Assembly: GCA_016271365.2 (NCBI GenBank)
Contig: CM057456.1
Span: 164,834,501 to 164,898,500 of the forward strand
Length of the DNA stretch: 64,000 nt
Reading direction: 5' to 3'
From: Neoceratodus forsteri
Taxonomy: Eukaryota > Chordata > Ceratodontiformes > Ceratodontidae
Shown here: piece after piece, positions 33,691 through 44,269 of the stretch
How positions within the stretch are numbered: the stretch's first letter is position 1
Layout of the letters: every line of letters starts with the position of its first letter
Notes under the pieces: model-generated
Seen by the model: only the letters and a program-made list of their open reading frames with translations
Databases searched by the model: none
What the model was told of the DNA's origin: nothing
Position numbers and translations under genes: made by a program

Positions 33691-36287
33691 CTTTTTTTTT
33701 TCTTTTTATACTCCCAACTGATCCAGCCTGTGTCCTCTTCAGCCTGCGCACACAGCCCCATCCTTCTGCCAGTCTCAGGACTTACCTTCAGCTCCATGTA
33801 GCCCCATGGCATACCCCACAAGGTGAGGTCCTCAGGGTGAAGGGAATCCCTCCATCAGTGTCCAAATCTGTGTGTGGACAATGCCTGGTTGGCAGGTTGG
33901 CAGGAGCAGAATGCAGATTTCTATCCCCCTGCTGTTCAATCTTTATTTAGAGCCCTTGATAAGGCATATAGTGTTTAATTACAAGATTAGTGGGATTAGT
34001 ATCAGGGGTCAGGTAGTAAAGGTCACGGCTTTTGCAGATGACTTGTTGATATATGTGTCCAACCCAGCTACTTCGGTGCCAGCTTTATTGGACACAATTA
34101 AGGAGTTTAGTACACTAGCCAACTATAAGTTGAATCAGGAGAAAACAGTGTTTTTTCCCCTGAATAGTAGAGTTTTCAAGAATGATATTATTGGTTTGGG
34201 GCTGGGTTGGAATTCCAAATCCCTTAACTAGCTAGGCCTTATTTTAGCAAACAACCCGGATCGTCTCCGTCAACTTAATCTAGATGCCCTAACTCGGAGT
34301 ATAGATTTAGATATGAAAAGATGGGCGCAACTTCCTTTATCACTCTGGGGTAGGGTAAATATTGTTAAAATGAACATTTTTCCCAGGCTTTTTTACCCAC
34401 TATCTATGCTTTATATCTGGCTCCCTCTGGCGTGGTTTAATAGACTTCACAAGATAATAGCTGATTTTATTTGGAATTTCAAGAAAGCAAGAATGTCGTA
34501 TGTTAAACTAACGGTGCCTAAAGCTCAAGGAGGGTTGAAATTACCCCATTTTCGCTCTTTATTATTGGGCGGCTCAGATAAATAAATATGGTAGATGGGC
34601 CCATCCATATGCACCTTCTAAGAGTAAGGATTATGTCCCGCTTTGGGTTAATTTAGAGACTACCTTAATTAAAAAAGTGGGTCTTAATCCAGAAGCCTTG
34701 ATCTTTGTTCCTCCTAAGCTTTCTCCCTTTTCAAAGGATTCCCCTATAGGAGTTTCCTTAAGGATGCATAACCAACTTTGCAATTTTTTGAAATATGATC
34801 ATTGCAAGGATGGTTCTCAACCAGTTATGGGTAACCCCCATTGGCTGATAGGAAAGAAACCTCTCACTAAAAATTGGTTACCTAACTTGGGGGAATGTAG
34901 GCTAAAAGACCTCCTGGATGAGGAGGGGTAGGCCTTGTACAACTCATCAAACACTCAATAGATTTAACTTACCCATAAAAGAGGGCTTTAAGGTGTATCA
35001 GTTGTGTCACCTCTTAATTCAGAAAGTAGGAACGAATGGGATTACCCCATCTAGTACAGACTTTTGGGAAAATATACGAGCTTTAATAGGAACCCCCCAC
35101 GCAGTCTCGAGAATCTATCTTGTGTTGCTCCAATGGGCGTTCACTGACAGTTTTGTCCCTTCATCTTATTGGACCAGGGCCTTTCCCAATGTAAGTCTGG
35201 ATTGGTCTCAGATTTGGAGCAATTGTCATAAGTTTTTAAAGCAAGATTCTCTCAGATTAACACAGTTCAAAATATTGCACAATATTTACTATTCTCCTCA
35301 AAAGTTAACTGACTTAAAGGTGATGCACGAACCTAAGTGTTATAGGTGTGGTCTAGGGGAAGGCGATCTGCTCCATATTTTTTGGCACTGTCCAAAAATT
35401 GCCCCATTATGGTCTGATATAAAGGAAAAGTCTAGCCCATTGTTGGGCCTAGAAGAGATGTTCAGTCCAGAGGTTTGTCTTCTAGGAATCATGTCGGATT
35501 TCCTGGTTAATCTGAGAAAGTATCATATGTCATTGATTTCTATTACAGTCAAGAGGCTTGTGCTTAAGCACTGAAGGATTCCATGAGGATTTCCTATCCA
35601 GAATGGTTATCAGAACTGTTAGCATCTCTTAGGATAGAAAGAAGGATAGCTATTCTTCATGATCAATTGCCCGGTTTTGAGAAAATCTGGTCCCCGTTGT
35701 CTATTGCTTATTCATGATTATTTTGATTTATAGATCCCAAGTCTGATTGACTATTGCACAGCACCTTGTGTCCGGGGTTTGTTTTAGAGGTGGGGAGGTT
35801 AAGGGGAGGGTCCTGGGGAGGGAGAGAGGCAGAGGCGCTTGTTTAGGGTGTTAATTTTTCTTTATATGATTCCTGGATCATATGTAATTGTATACCATGC
35901 AATGTCTCTCATGTTTTGTTATCTGTCTCTGTGCAAATTTTAAAACTCAATAAAAAGTGAATGGAAGAAAAAAAAGAATGCAGATTTCTTCCTGCTTCTG
36001 GATAGCAACTTTCCCCATTGTTCCTCCCCTTGATTTAGCAACATGAATTAATGCAGAACCAGCCGACTCATCCTCCCACTGCTAGCCATGTTTGCAGCTC
36101 TGCCTGTGCTACCACAGGAGGCCCTCATTCAGCAGATTTGACAGCCACTGTCTACTGGAGAAGGCGAGGGCCCTCTAGGATGGCCAAACTCTCTGCCCCT
36201 CACAGTCCTCTTGCAACAGGGCTCATTCCTGAACCTGAGTCACTGGTGTCACTAGCAGTAGCATTACCACTGTGCTGACAGGCAAGC
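33691..36287 (-). mobile_element. tRNA-like SINE, copy C, split by an L1
   Basis: Flanked by a perfect 13-bp duplication TAAATAGGGTGCT at 33678-33690 and 36288-36300. Read leftward, the head CAGCACAGTGGTAATGC (box A-like) and the box B-like CTCAGGTTCAGGAATGAG lie at about 36280-36220. The tail is an A run, seen as T9 at 33692-33700. Removing the internal L1 (33923-35974) and one copy of its duplication leaves about 530 bp, matching copies A and B. Confidence 0.72.
33923..35974 (+). pseudogene. L1 LINE, 5'-truncated (ORF2 RT to 3' end)
   Basis: Bounded by a perfect 15-bp duplication AGAATGCAGATTTCT (33908-33922 and 35975-35989), with an A-rich 3' end. It starts inside RT: PLLFNLYLEPL, then AFADDLLIY (FADD at 34031-34042). 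It continues through WGRVNIVKMNIFPRLFY and IADFIWNFKKAR to the C-terminal Cys motif CYRCGLGEGDLLHIFWHCP (~35335-35395). A 3' UTR follows the stop at 35574. A stop near 34231, a frameshift at ~34580 and another at ~34930 inactivate it. Homologous to the antisense L1 at 20.7-22.1 kb. Confidence 0.9.
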
Positions 36288-36300
36288 TAAATAGGGTGCT

Positions 36301-36641
36301 TTTAAAGTCACAGTACCCTCTGATGAAGCTCTCCTTAGTGAGAATGAAACATTAGCCTGTTCGCCTATGTTGCAGTATGATTAGTACCTCACCTGTCTGA
36401 TGTATATAGCAGCCTGATTCATTTCTCTCACAGCAATTTTATGCTTTGGAGTCATGAATGTACAGATAAAGGAGGACTCTTTTTATCTTCAAGCTGAGTC
36501 AGCAAGTATTTCAATGTACATAGTACACACTGGGGAGTTGGGAGGTGGGTGCAAATATAGTAAAAAGGGATCCACTTAGAACATCAGCAAGAAGCAAGGA
36601 AAAGGTTATCTGAGCAACTTTCCATAATGGAAAATTAACAT
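36301..36641. other. unassigned spacer
   Basis: Between SINE copy C and MITE copy c. No features seen. Confidence 0.4.
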
Positions 36642-36645
36642 TAAA

Positions 36646-37190
36646 GGGATGGTGTCAACCCTTTTTAAATCATATTATTTATGGTTGAAAACCCTACATT
36701 TTATGATTTCTTACCTTCTCTAAAATTCATTGATGTTGTTGGCTGTTCTATTTGCTTCCTATCTTAGCAGAACTGAAATGCATGGTAACAGTCTAATTAT
36801 ACCCAACTTTGTTTTGTTTAAAAAATCCTTGATCAGCTCTTATTGCATACTTCCTGGATACTGAGAACACCCCCAAACAGTGTAGCCCCTCGTGATGCAA
36901 TAGTATCCTGTCCTCCTACTGTGTCATGAGTGGCTAAACAGTGTGGGGGTGTTCCCAACTCCAGGAAAGATGCAGTAGCAGTTAATTAAGGAACATAAAC
37001 AAGCATGTTTTTGCGTGGTAACACCAGTATAGTGAGCAATCTGTTTTTCACTTTAAAAAAGAAAAGAGAAAAAAGAATCAGAATCAAACAACCAGCTACA
37101 TCAGCAATCTTTACAGAATGTAAACAATCATAAAATGTGTTTTTTTAAACTATGAACAATTTCAGGCCTAAGGGAGTTGACAATGTCCCT
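36646..37190. mobile_element. TTAA-flanked MITE (T2/Kolobok-like), copy c
   Basis: TTAA at 36642-36645 and 37191-37194. Termini AGGGATGGTGTCAACC and, inverted, AGGGACATTGTCAACT. Interior homologous to copy b along most of its 545 bp. No coding capacity. Confidence 0.8.
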
Positions 37191-37194
37191 TTAA

Positions 37195-37989
37195 GATACC
37201 AAACTAAAATTAGATCCTTACAGCTAGCAAGTAATTAAGTTTATATACATTCAAAAAGTACTACTAATAAAACTACAACCAGATATCAGATATACAGTAG
37301 TAATGTTATAACTAATAAATACTACAGTTTATAAATATTTCTATTGTTCAGAGGTGGAGACTCAGTTCAGTGAAAAAACTGAAAGGTCAAACGTAGTGGT
37401 GTGTGAAGCTGGAAAAAACTGCTTAGCAAATTAATTTGTGAATTCACCGCAATTAGATAACTTCACCGATGAAGTGGGTCCCACAGGTGAAGTTTGCTAT
37501 GCACTGTGGGACTGGAGGTCACATAGTACTGAAATGAACTTTATGCCTTGTAGAGGCTGTGTTGAGTGCAGTGTTCTAATGAGAGGGTTAGACAGAAGTC
37601 TGCTCCTTCTTGTCTGAGCAAAGGAAAAAAAAAAACTTCAAAATCAATCCAAAGACGAAGTAGTCTAAAACAAAAACTGCTACAAAAAGATCTAGGGAGC
37701 CATGTGCAGCTAGATTAGTGTTGCATGTTTCTGGTTTTGCAGATTTATTTAGTTTAAAGTAGTGGTTCTGTTTTGTCTAGTGAAGCACTGCTGTTTCAGG
37801 GAGAGGAGGTATTTCAGTTAGCTAGGCAGCCCAGAAAGATCAATGATTCTGAACATTTTTTTTGCTGTGAGTATCAGTCTGTATGCAGCAGATATCTCGT
37901 ATTTGTTTTCCTCACTCTTTCTTGTAAAATATTTTTTTCTCTGTGATTTGTTTTGTCACATTTTATTTCTGTAGTACAGTTTGGTGTGG
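37195..37989. other. unassigned sequence
   Basis: AT-rich spacer between two MITEs. No coding or repeat signal recognised. Confidence 0.4.
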
Positions 37990-37993
37990 TTAA

Positions 37994-38525
37994 AGGGACA
38001 CTGTCAGCTTTTGTGCCCATTTTCATGGTGTATGTAATGAGCGTGCCTGGAGCAGGCACTAGCAATATAAAATGCATAAATGGTAGAAGATTTGCACACT
38101 AGTGCCGTTCCTGACTCCAGGCATGCACATTAGAGTTGACACTAATGCACATGCCTTGAGTCATGGTTTAAATTTTTTTACAGAAAATAAAATGGATTAG
38201 AGTGCTTATTTCTGAAGGGGAATATCTTTGCAGCAATCCCTAGCAGGAACGGTAAGAGACTGCATCTTTTACTGGCATCTGGCAAAAACTAACTAACTCA
38301 TTCATGAACAAGTTTATCTGTAGTTGGGTGCCATTCCAGCTCATGGATGTGCACCACAGTCAATTCGGTTAGGTCAACCAAAATATACTTTTTACAGATG
38401 TAATGAGTATCTTACACTAGTGCAAAAATCGTGTACCATTTATGCATTTTATATTGCAAGTGCCTGCTCCAGGCACACTCATTAGGTACACCATGAAAAT
38501 GGGCACAAAATCTGACAGTGTTCCT
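37994..38525. mobile_element. TTAA-flanked palindromic MITE, copy d
   Basis: TTAA at 37990-37993 and 38526-38529. Termini AGGGACACTGTCAG and, inverted, AGGAACACTGTCAG. The arms extend inward for over 100 bp: TGCCTGGAGCAGGCACTAGC, then ATGCATAAATGGT, are mirrored at 38430-38490. The same termini as b and c but a different interior suggest a second family using the same transposase. Confidence 0.82.
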
Positions 38526-38706
38526 TTAAGTGAAGTGTTGTGTCAGTCTCTTTCTATATCTGTTGTAGTTATTTGGTTTAGGTCTTAAAGAGAAGGTGTT
38601 CTGTCCCTTACAGTAACATGTTAATTACTCTTGCAGTGTATGTCCTGTTAATTCTCATCATGTTAAAAAAAATAATGTTTGGTGATTTTACTGTGGCTAC
38701 TATTAG

Positions 38707-39456
38707 CATACCTCTCAACTGTCCTTGATTTTCAGGGACATCCCTGATTTTGGCTCAACATTTTCCTCTGTCCCTCATAAAATTTTTGTTTTTGTGACAG
38801 AACAGTGGGGATTGAAAGTACAAAATAATGCCAAACATTAAAGTTACAGACTTGTTCTTCTTCAGAAAATGCATCTTTTTATTTATTTTTTGTTGACCGG
38901 GTAAGTGCACTAGACAAATCTTGCCTATTTTCAGGCACGACCCGGGGAAGGGGGATACAGATGAATGCCAAATGACTTTGAAACAGATTAAGCTGTTGGT
39001 GGTATTTATAGTGAATGAGGGAAATTTGGCCAGGACACCAGGGAAATTCCCCTACTCTTTTCGATAAGTGCCATGGGATCTTTAACATCCACCTGAACTA
39101 CCACCAATCCAGGCAGATGGGACCTCGGTTTAATGTCTCATCTGAAAGATGGCACCGTAGAAGTACAGCACTCCTCTCATGCTGCACTACAGTGTCAGTA
39201 CTGGGATATTAACCCAAGTGCCAGATGTGGGAACTGAACCCACAGCCCTCTGATCTCCTGGCCTCAGAGGCGAGTGTGCTACCTACTGAGCCACTGACAC
39301 TGCTACACTTACACTATCTTACACTAATCCACTTATTCTATCAGCCTTCTGAGTGAATAGTACCAATTTTTAAGATGTGTCCCTGGTTTTTGGTCTTTGT
39401 CCCTGATTTTTTTAAGCTTTGTCCCTGATTTATGAGTAAAGAGGTTGAGAGGTATG
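38707..39456. mobile_element. hAT non-autonomous element (CATACCTCTCAAC termini)
   Basis: The inverted termini CATACCTCTCAAC are at 38707 and, inverted, 39456. They are flanked by a perfect 8-bp duplication ACTATTAG (38699-38706 and 39457-39464), the hAT signature length. Internal CCCTGATTTT repeats occur on both sides. About 430 bp of it is a nested antisense SINE (38879-39305). No transposase. Confidence 0.85.
38879..39305 (-). mobile_element. tRNA-derived SINE nested in hAT element
   Basis: Read leftward, a tRNA-like head carries TGGCTCAGTAGGTAGCAC (box A region) and GTGGGTTCAGTTCCCAC (box B, ~39220-39240). The body has ATGAGACATTAAACCGAGGT and TTAAAGATCCCATGGCACTT, then TGTCCTGGCCAAATTTCCC. 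The tail is A/T-rich (AAAAAATAAATAAAAAG). These body motifs recur in widely shared vertebrate SINEs (V-SINE/Deu type in my recollection; the exact family is not verified). It is not a functional tRNA gene: it cannot fold as one beyond the promoter boxes. Confidence 0.75.
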
Positions 39457-39699
39457 ACTATTAGCTCAATAAACTGTTTTGTTCAGATCACACTGCTAAT
39501 CCTTTGGGGGAGGTGTGTCTGCTGCTATTTAGTCATACTGCAGGGCTTCTTTAATTTTTTTCCTCACAATGCTATAAATCTAAATATATAAAATGACTAC
39601 GAAGAGATGCTTGATTAAAGGGAGAGGTGTTAAAGAGGCAACCAAGAAGTGTCTAAGTTCTGTGGGGTGAAAGGGTGTTGTATTAAAAAAACAGTGGTG

Positions 39700-39848
39700 G
39701 AGGAACTGTCACACAGTGTATCATCTTGTAGCTGCATACAATAGCCTGATATATTTATTCTGGTAGTTTTGAAAAATTCTGAGAGTACAGAATTTATGTA
39801 CTGTATGTTGTGCTTTTCTCACAATTTCCCCTAAAGTACATTACAAGA
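39700..39848 (+). repeat. ~150-bp repeat unit, left of CR1
   Basis: Shares TTATTCTGGTAGTT, GAGTACAGAAT and ATTTCCCC-AGT-CATTACA-type blocks with 41262-41480 on the far side of the CR1 insertion. Probably a short tandem array interrupted by CR1. Confidence 0.6.
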
Positions 39849-41247
39849 ACATTACTACAGACCTGTCAGTTTGACCTCAGTGGTAGGGAAAATGATGGAA
39901 TCACTTCTGCAGGAAATAATTGTTGAGTATCTAGAGGCCAGTGGGGCACAGGACCCAATGCAGCATGGATTCACAGCAGGAAGGTCATGTCAGACAAATC
40001 TAATTGATTTCTTTGACTGGGTGACCAAAGCAGTAGACCAGGGAGGGGCTAAGGACATGGCCTACCTAGACTTTAGCAAGCCATTTGACACAGTCCCACA
40101 CAAAAGATTAATAAACAAATTAGCCAGCCTGGGAGTAGGTCCTAGGGTGGTAGCCTGGGTAAAACACTGGTTGGACAACAGGACACAGTGGGTAATAGTA
40201 AATGGAGTCCACAATGAAGAAAGGAGGGTTACTAGTGGGGTACCGCAGTGTTCAGTACTGGGGCAGGTCCTTTTTAATGTCTTTATAAGTGACATTGCAG
40301 AGGGACTGGAAGGGAAAGTATGTCTCTTTGCAGATGACACAAAGATCTGCAACAGGGTTGATACACAAGGTGGGGTGGAAAGGATAAAAAGTGACTTGGC
40401 AAGGTTGGAGGAATGGTCAAATATATGGCAGCTTAGATTCAATGCAAAGAAGTGCAAAGTAATGCACCTGGGAAACAAAAACCCAGGGGAAGAGTACACA
40501 ATGGGGGGTGAGATACTGACAACAACAAAAATGGAAAGGGACCTGGGGTAGTCATATCAAATGACCTAAAGGTGGGCCAGCAATGTGAGAAGGCAGTAAG
40601 AAGGGCTGGGGGGATACTGGGATGCATAGGGAGAGGCATCATCAGTAGAAAACAGGAAGTTGTTGGCCCTCTTTACAGACAGTTGGTAAGACCACATCTG
40701 GAGTACTGTGTACAGTTCTAGAGACCCCATCTCTGCAAAGACATAGACAGGGTGGAGGCTGTCCAGAGGAGGGCAACCAAAATGATGCAGGGTCTGCATC
40801 AGAAGACATATGAAGAAAGACTAAAGGAACTAAAGATGTACAGCCTCGAAGAAAGGAGGGAGAGGGGGACATGATAGAAACTTTCAAATACCTCAAGGGA
40901 ATCAACAAAGTCCAAGAGGGTAGCATCTTTCAGAAAAAGAGATATGCAAAACAAGGGGGCACAATTTGAAGATAGAGGGGGATGGCTCATAGGTAATGTG
41001 AGGAAATATTTCTTCACAGAGAGGGTTGTGGATACATGGAACAGCCTTCCTGAGGAGGTCGTAGAGTCAAAAACAATGGGGGAATTCAAGAATGCATGGG
41101 ACAGACATAAGGCAATTCTAGTGGGGGGTAGGAGGAAGTAGGCTGTTGGTTAACTAGGATCTGCAGCTTATACATTAGGTAGGGAAATGAGCAGACTAGG
41201 TGGGCCAAGCGGTCCTTATCTGCCATCAAATTCTATGTTTCTATGTT
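39849..41247 (+). pseudogene. CR1 LINE, 5'-truncated (RT to 3' tail)
   Basis: Begins at the RT TSVVGKMME block. Then DMAYLDFSKPFDTVPH, SGVPQCSVLGQVLFN (two changes from the GVPQGSVLGPVLF consensus) and FADDTKICN with intact FADD at 40327-40338. The C-terminal region has RFNAKKCKVMHLG. A single long open frame runs to 40551; after that, frames shift through the C-terminal part (…LVRPHLEYCVQF-type region) and the NSLPEEVVES end. The 3' UTR ends GGTCCTTATCTGCCATCAAA and a TTCTATGTTTCTATG tail. The long open frame suggests this is one of the younger CR1 copies here. Confidence 0.9.
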
Positions 41248-41261
41248 GGCAGGGGGACTAA

Positions 41262-41480
41262 CATACCAGTCAACATCATGTACAGTAACAGCATGCAACA
41301 TCCTGACATACCAGAATTTTTTTTTTCTGGTAGTGAGAAAGATTTTGGGAGTACAGAATGTATGAATATTGCACTTTTTGTATGATTTCCCCATTAGTGC
41401 ATTGCAGAACTGTAATGGGTGGGACTGACACACAGTATAGTACTATGTAGCAGCATGAAATAATTATTCTGGTAGTTGAG
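41262..41480 (+). repeat. ~150-bp repeat units, right of CR1
   Basis: Two related units: TTCTGGTAGTGAGAAAGATT-TTGGGAGTACAGAAT and, ~150 bp on, TTCTGGTAGTTGAGAAAAAT. Both match the unit left of the CR1. Confidence 0.6.
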
Positions 41481-41568
41481 AAAAATAATGAGCGAAGACA
41501 GTGATTCTTTGAGGACTGTGTAGTCGCACAAGGAAGAAAACAATATGGAGGGAAAATTAAAATCTCTT

Positions 41569-42135
41569 GGCAGCTGGATCCTTGGTGGACTCTGTGCTTT
41601 CTGCAGTTGCTGGGGGGGGCTCCTGAACTGGAATGTAGCCTCCACAGCTGGTTTAAAGTGTTTGCTGAGCTGCTACTGTGTTCCAAAGTGTGTCCTCCAA
41701 TTGGGAGGCAAGGATTAAGAAGAGGCAGAGCTCAATGAATGCAGCAGCTACTTTCAAAACTGGAAAGCTGAACTCTGACTCTCTCGGCAGCTAGATCCTT
41801 TGTGGACTGTGTGCTTTCTGCAGTTGCTGGAGGGGCTTTTGAACTGGAACTTAGCCTAAAGTGTTTACTGGGTTGCTACTGTGTCCCTAACTGTCCTCCC
41901 ATCAGGAGGCAAGAATTTAAATAGGGGCAGAGCTTAATGAGTGCAGTAGCTACTTTCAAAACTGGAAAGCCAGTTTGAGCTCTGAATCTCTTGGCAGCTG
42001 GATCCTTGGTGGGCTGTGTGCTTTCTGCAGTTACTGGGGGGGGGTGAACTGGAACTTAGCCTTCCCAACTGGTTTAAAAGGTTTGTTGGGCTCCTACTGT
42101 GTCTTTGAAGTGTCCTCCAATCAGGAAGTGCTACA
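41569..42135 (+). repeat. 207-217-bp tandem repeat, ~2.7 copies
   Basis: Units start GGCAGCTGGATCC at 41569, GGCAGCTAGATCC at 41786 and GGCAGCTGGATCC at 41993. Each contains GTGCTTTCTGCAGTT, TGAACTGGAA and TCCTCC-ATC-GGA blocks in the same order. Unit length differs through small indels. No protein similarity. Confidence 0.92.
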
Positions 42136-42159
42136 CATTTTGGGGGTGACATTACAGAC

Positions 42160-44265
42160 TATGATTTAAGGGCCACTGTGGTCCATAGCTAATGGGCCTA
42201 ACTTAAGGGTGACACAGTTGGGGTGATGGCTGTCATGAACCCACTCCTGAAGGTCAGGTCCACTGAGCTCACAGTGCCCACCCTTAAGTGCAATCCATGA
42301 CAGGGGGAAAATGGGGATACCCTCCCTGTGTCTTTCTAGAATGCTCACTGAGGTCATGATTGAACACCCACCATGAGGCCCCAGGGCTCCCTCTTTTCTC
42401 TGGATAAGGGTACAATACCAGTCTCGAGTCTTGTAGCCAAATGAAAACCCTTTCTTGGTTGTTACACAAAGGGGAAATATCCAGGCATTCCAATCTCTTC
42501 AAGGTAGCCTTGTAACCCTGATTTTGTCTTCTCCCATGGGCATGCAATAACCTGGTTTAAATCCCCACAGACCCTTCCTTGAGAGTTTTGTATTCTCCCT
42601 ATCTTTACCCAGATTTCCCTGTACAGACCTTTGTTCGATTGGTAGCTTATGGTGACACCCCTTAGCAATAACAGTTTAGTCACAGATTATTATTAAACAT
42701 CCCACAACCACACACAACATGAAAAATCTCACTCAGGCAGGTTTCTTAAAAACAAATGTTTTCACTAAAATACTTAGTTAATCATACTGTTATAACTAAA
42801 AGATTTAGAAACTTTTGGTCACAGAATAACACAAACAAAAGTGGAAAATGTACATGAAAAATGCACTATAACTGGTATCTAAAGTTATACCTTAAGTTTA
42901 TAGTAAACTGTAATCCAGAAGAATAAAAGTCTGCAAAATCCTTTCTTCCTTTTCAGCCACTGGCAGGTTGTTCTGTGTCATGTCAGGAGAGTGTCCAACG
43001 TTCCTTGTAATGAGCTTCTGTTTACTGGGGGTATCTATAGTCCCTCTGGCAATCTGAAAAAAAAAACCCTTTCTGGTTTATAGCTGGTGACCTCCTCTTT
43101 AGGCCAGAAGGTGTCTCTCTTGCTCTTTTCAGATTTTAAGGAATTATTATTTATTTCCTTATTTGGGTTCTCATATCACCACTTCCTGATACTACTAAAA
43201 AAAATGTAATCAGAATGTGGTAACCTTGTTGACACTCCCTGCCTAAAACCATTTCTCCTTTTGATCTTAAAGGTTTATGACAGGGGAGCTAGCTTCTCTC
43301 ATCTTGAGACTTTATTACACAAATTAGCTAACCAGTGACTTCCACCCCCTTTGAAAATGTAATTTTCAGCTTTCTGGCTAGTAGCTGTTTTCCTGGGTCA
43401 CATAGGAATGTCACATATTTTACAAGACCTTTTCTCTCTTCCTGTGACCTTTCAGTAACACTAGGCATTTTCTTGCGGCATTTAACATACACTAAATCAC
43501 ATGAAAAAATATGACAGAAATATGTTTGCAAATAATGACTGGCAGTTGGCTAGCTCACCACATTAGTGTGTGGAGCAGCAATTGGCTAGAAACACTGCAC
43601 CCCAAGAGTAATATCCTAAGCTACTGTTATGTAATGTGAACTGTATAGGATAAGTAAGTTTGTTTTAAGTGAGGGGAAACACCCAGTATCAATACAGCAA
43701 ATACAGTAAGTATAAATGTGGGCTTAATTTATACAGTCTGTGAGTAATTTACAATTAAAGGGTTGGTAATTGATTTTTCAATTTGCATAAGGTGTTAAAA
43801 GGGAAACCTGGCATAGTTACTTAAGTAATAGAATAATTCACATTATTATTATTTTAGTAATGTGGTAGTGTAGATGCACTGATGCTGAAGTGCTTTTAAG
43901 AGTTTAATGGAGTGCATTTAAAATGCTTAAGGCACACAGGGTGTAGGACTTCTAAAGTAAAGTATTGGATCTGGCAAAGGGTTAGCAAAGGGACAGCAGG
44001 TACATCCTATCTAGAGTAGAGCTATGTAAGAGTTTTATAAGGGACCATAGTTGATCTTTATCTGGTGTAGGGATATGAATTAAGTACATAAGGAGCCATA
44101 ACAGATCCCTAGCTGAGGCAGTAATACAGTAAAGAGTCTAGACAGTGGTTTGTACATTAGAAGTGGGAAAGAAATTGCAGGGAAGGAGGCATTTTGGGAA
44201 GGCAGGTGATGGAAACCAGGGTTGCTTGCTGCAGAGGGTGTGAGGTAGCTGTGTTCATGGGTACA
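42160..44265. other. unassigned sequence
   Basis: Mostly unique-looking sequence without coding signal or recognisable TE motif on either strand. Confidence 0.4.
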
Positions 44266-44269
44266 CTAT

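Noticed and set aside
39180..39305. tRNA gene candidate on the minus strand
   Set aside because: Has box A and B but lies in a SINE with a body and A-rich tail; no tRNA fold or mature 3' end.
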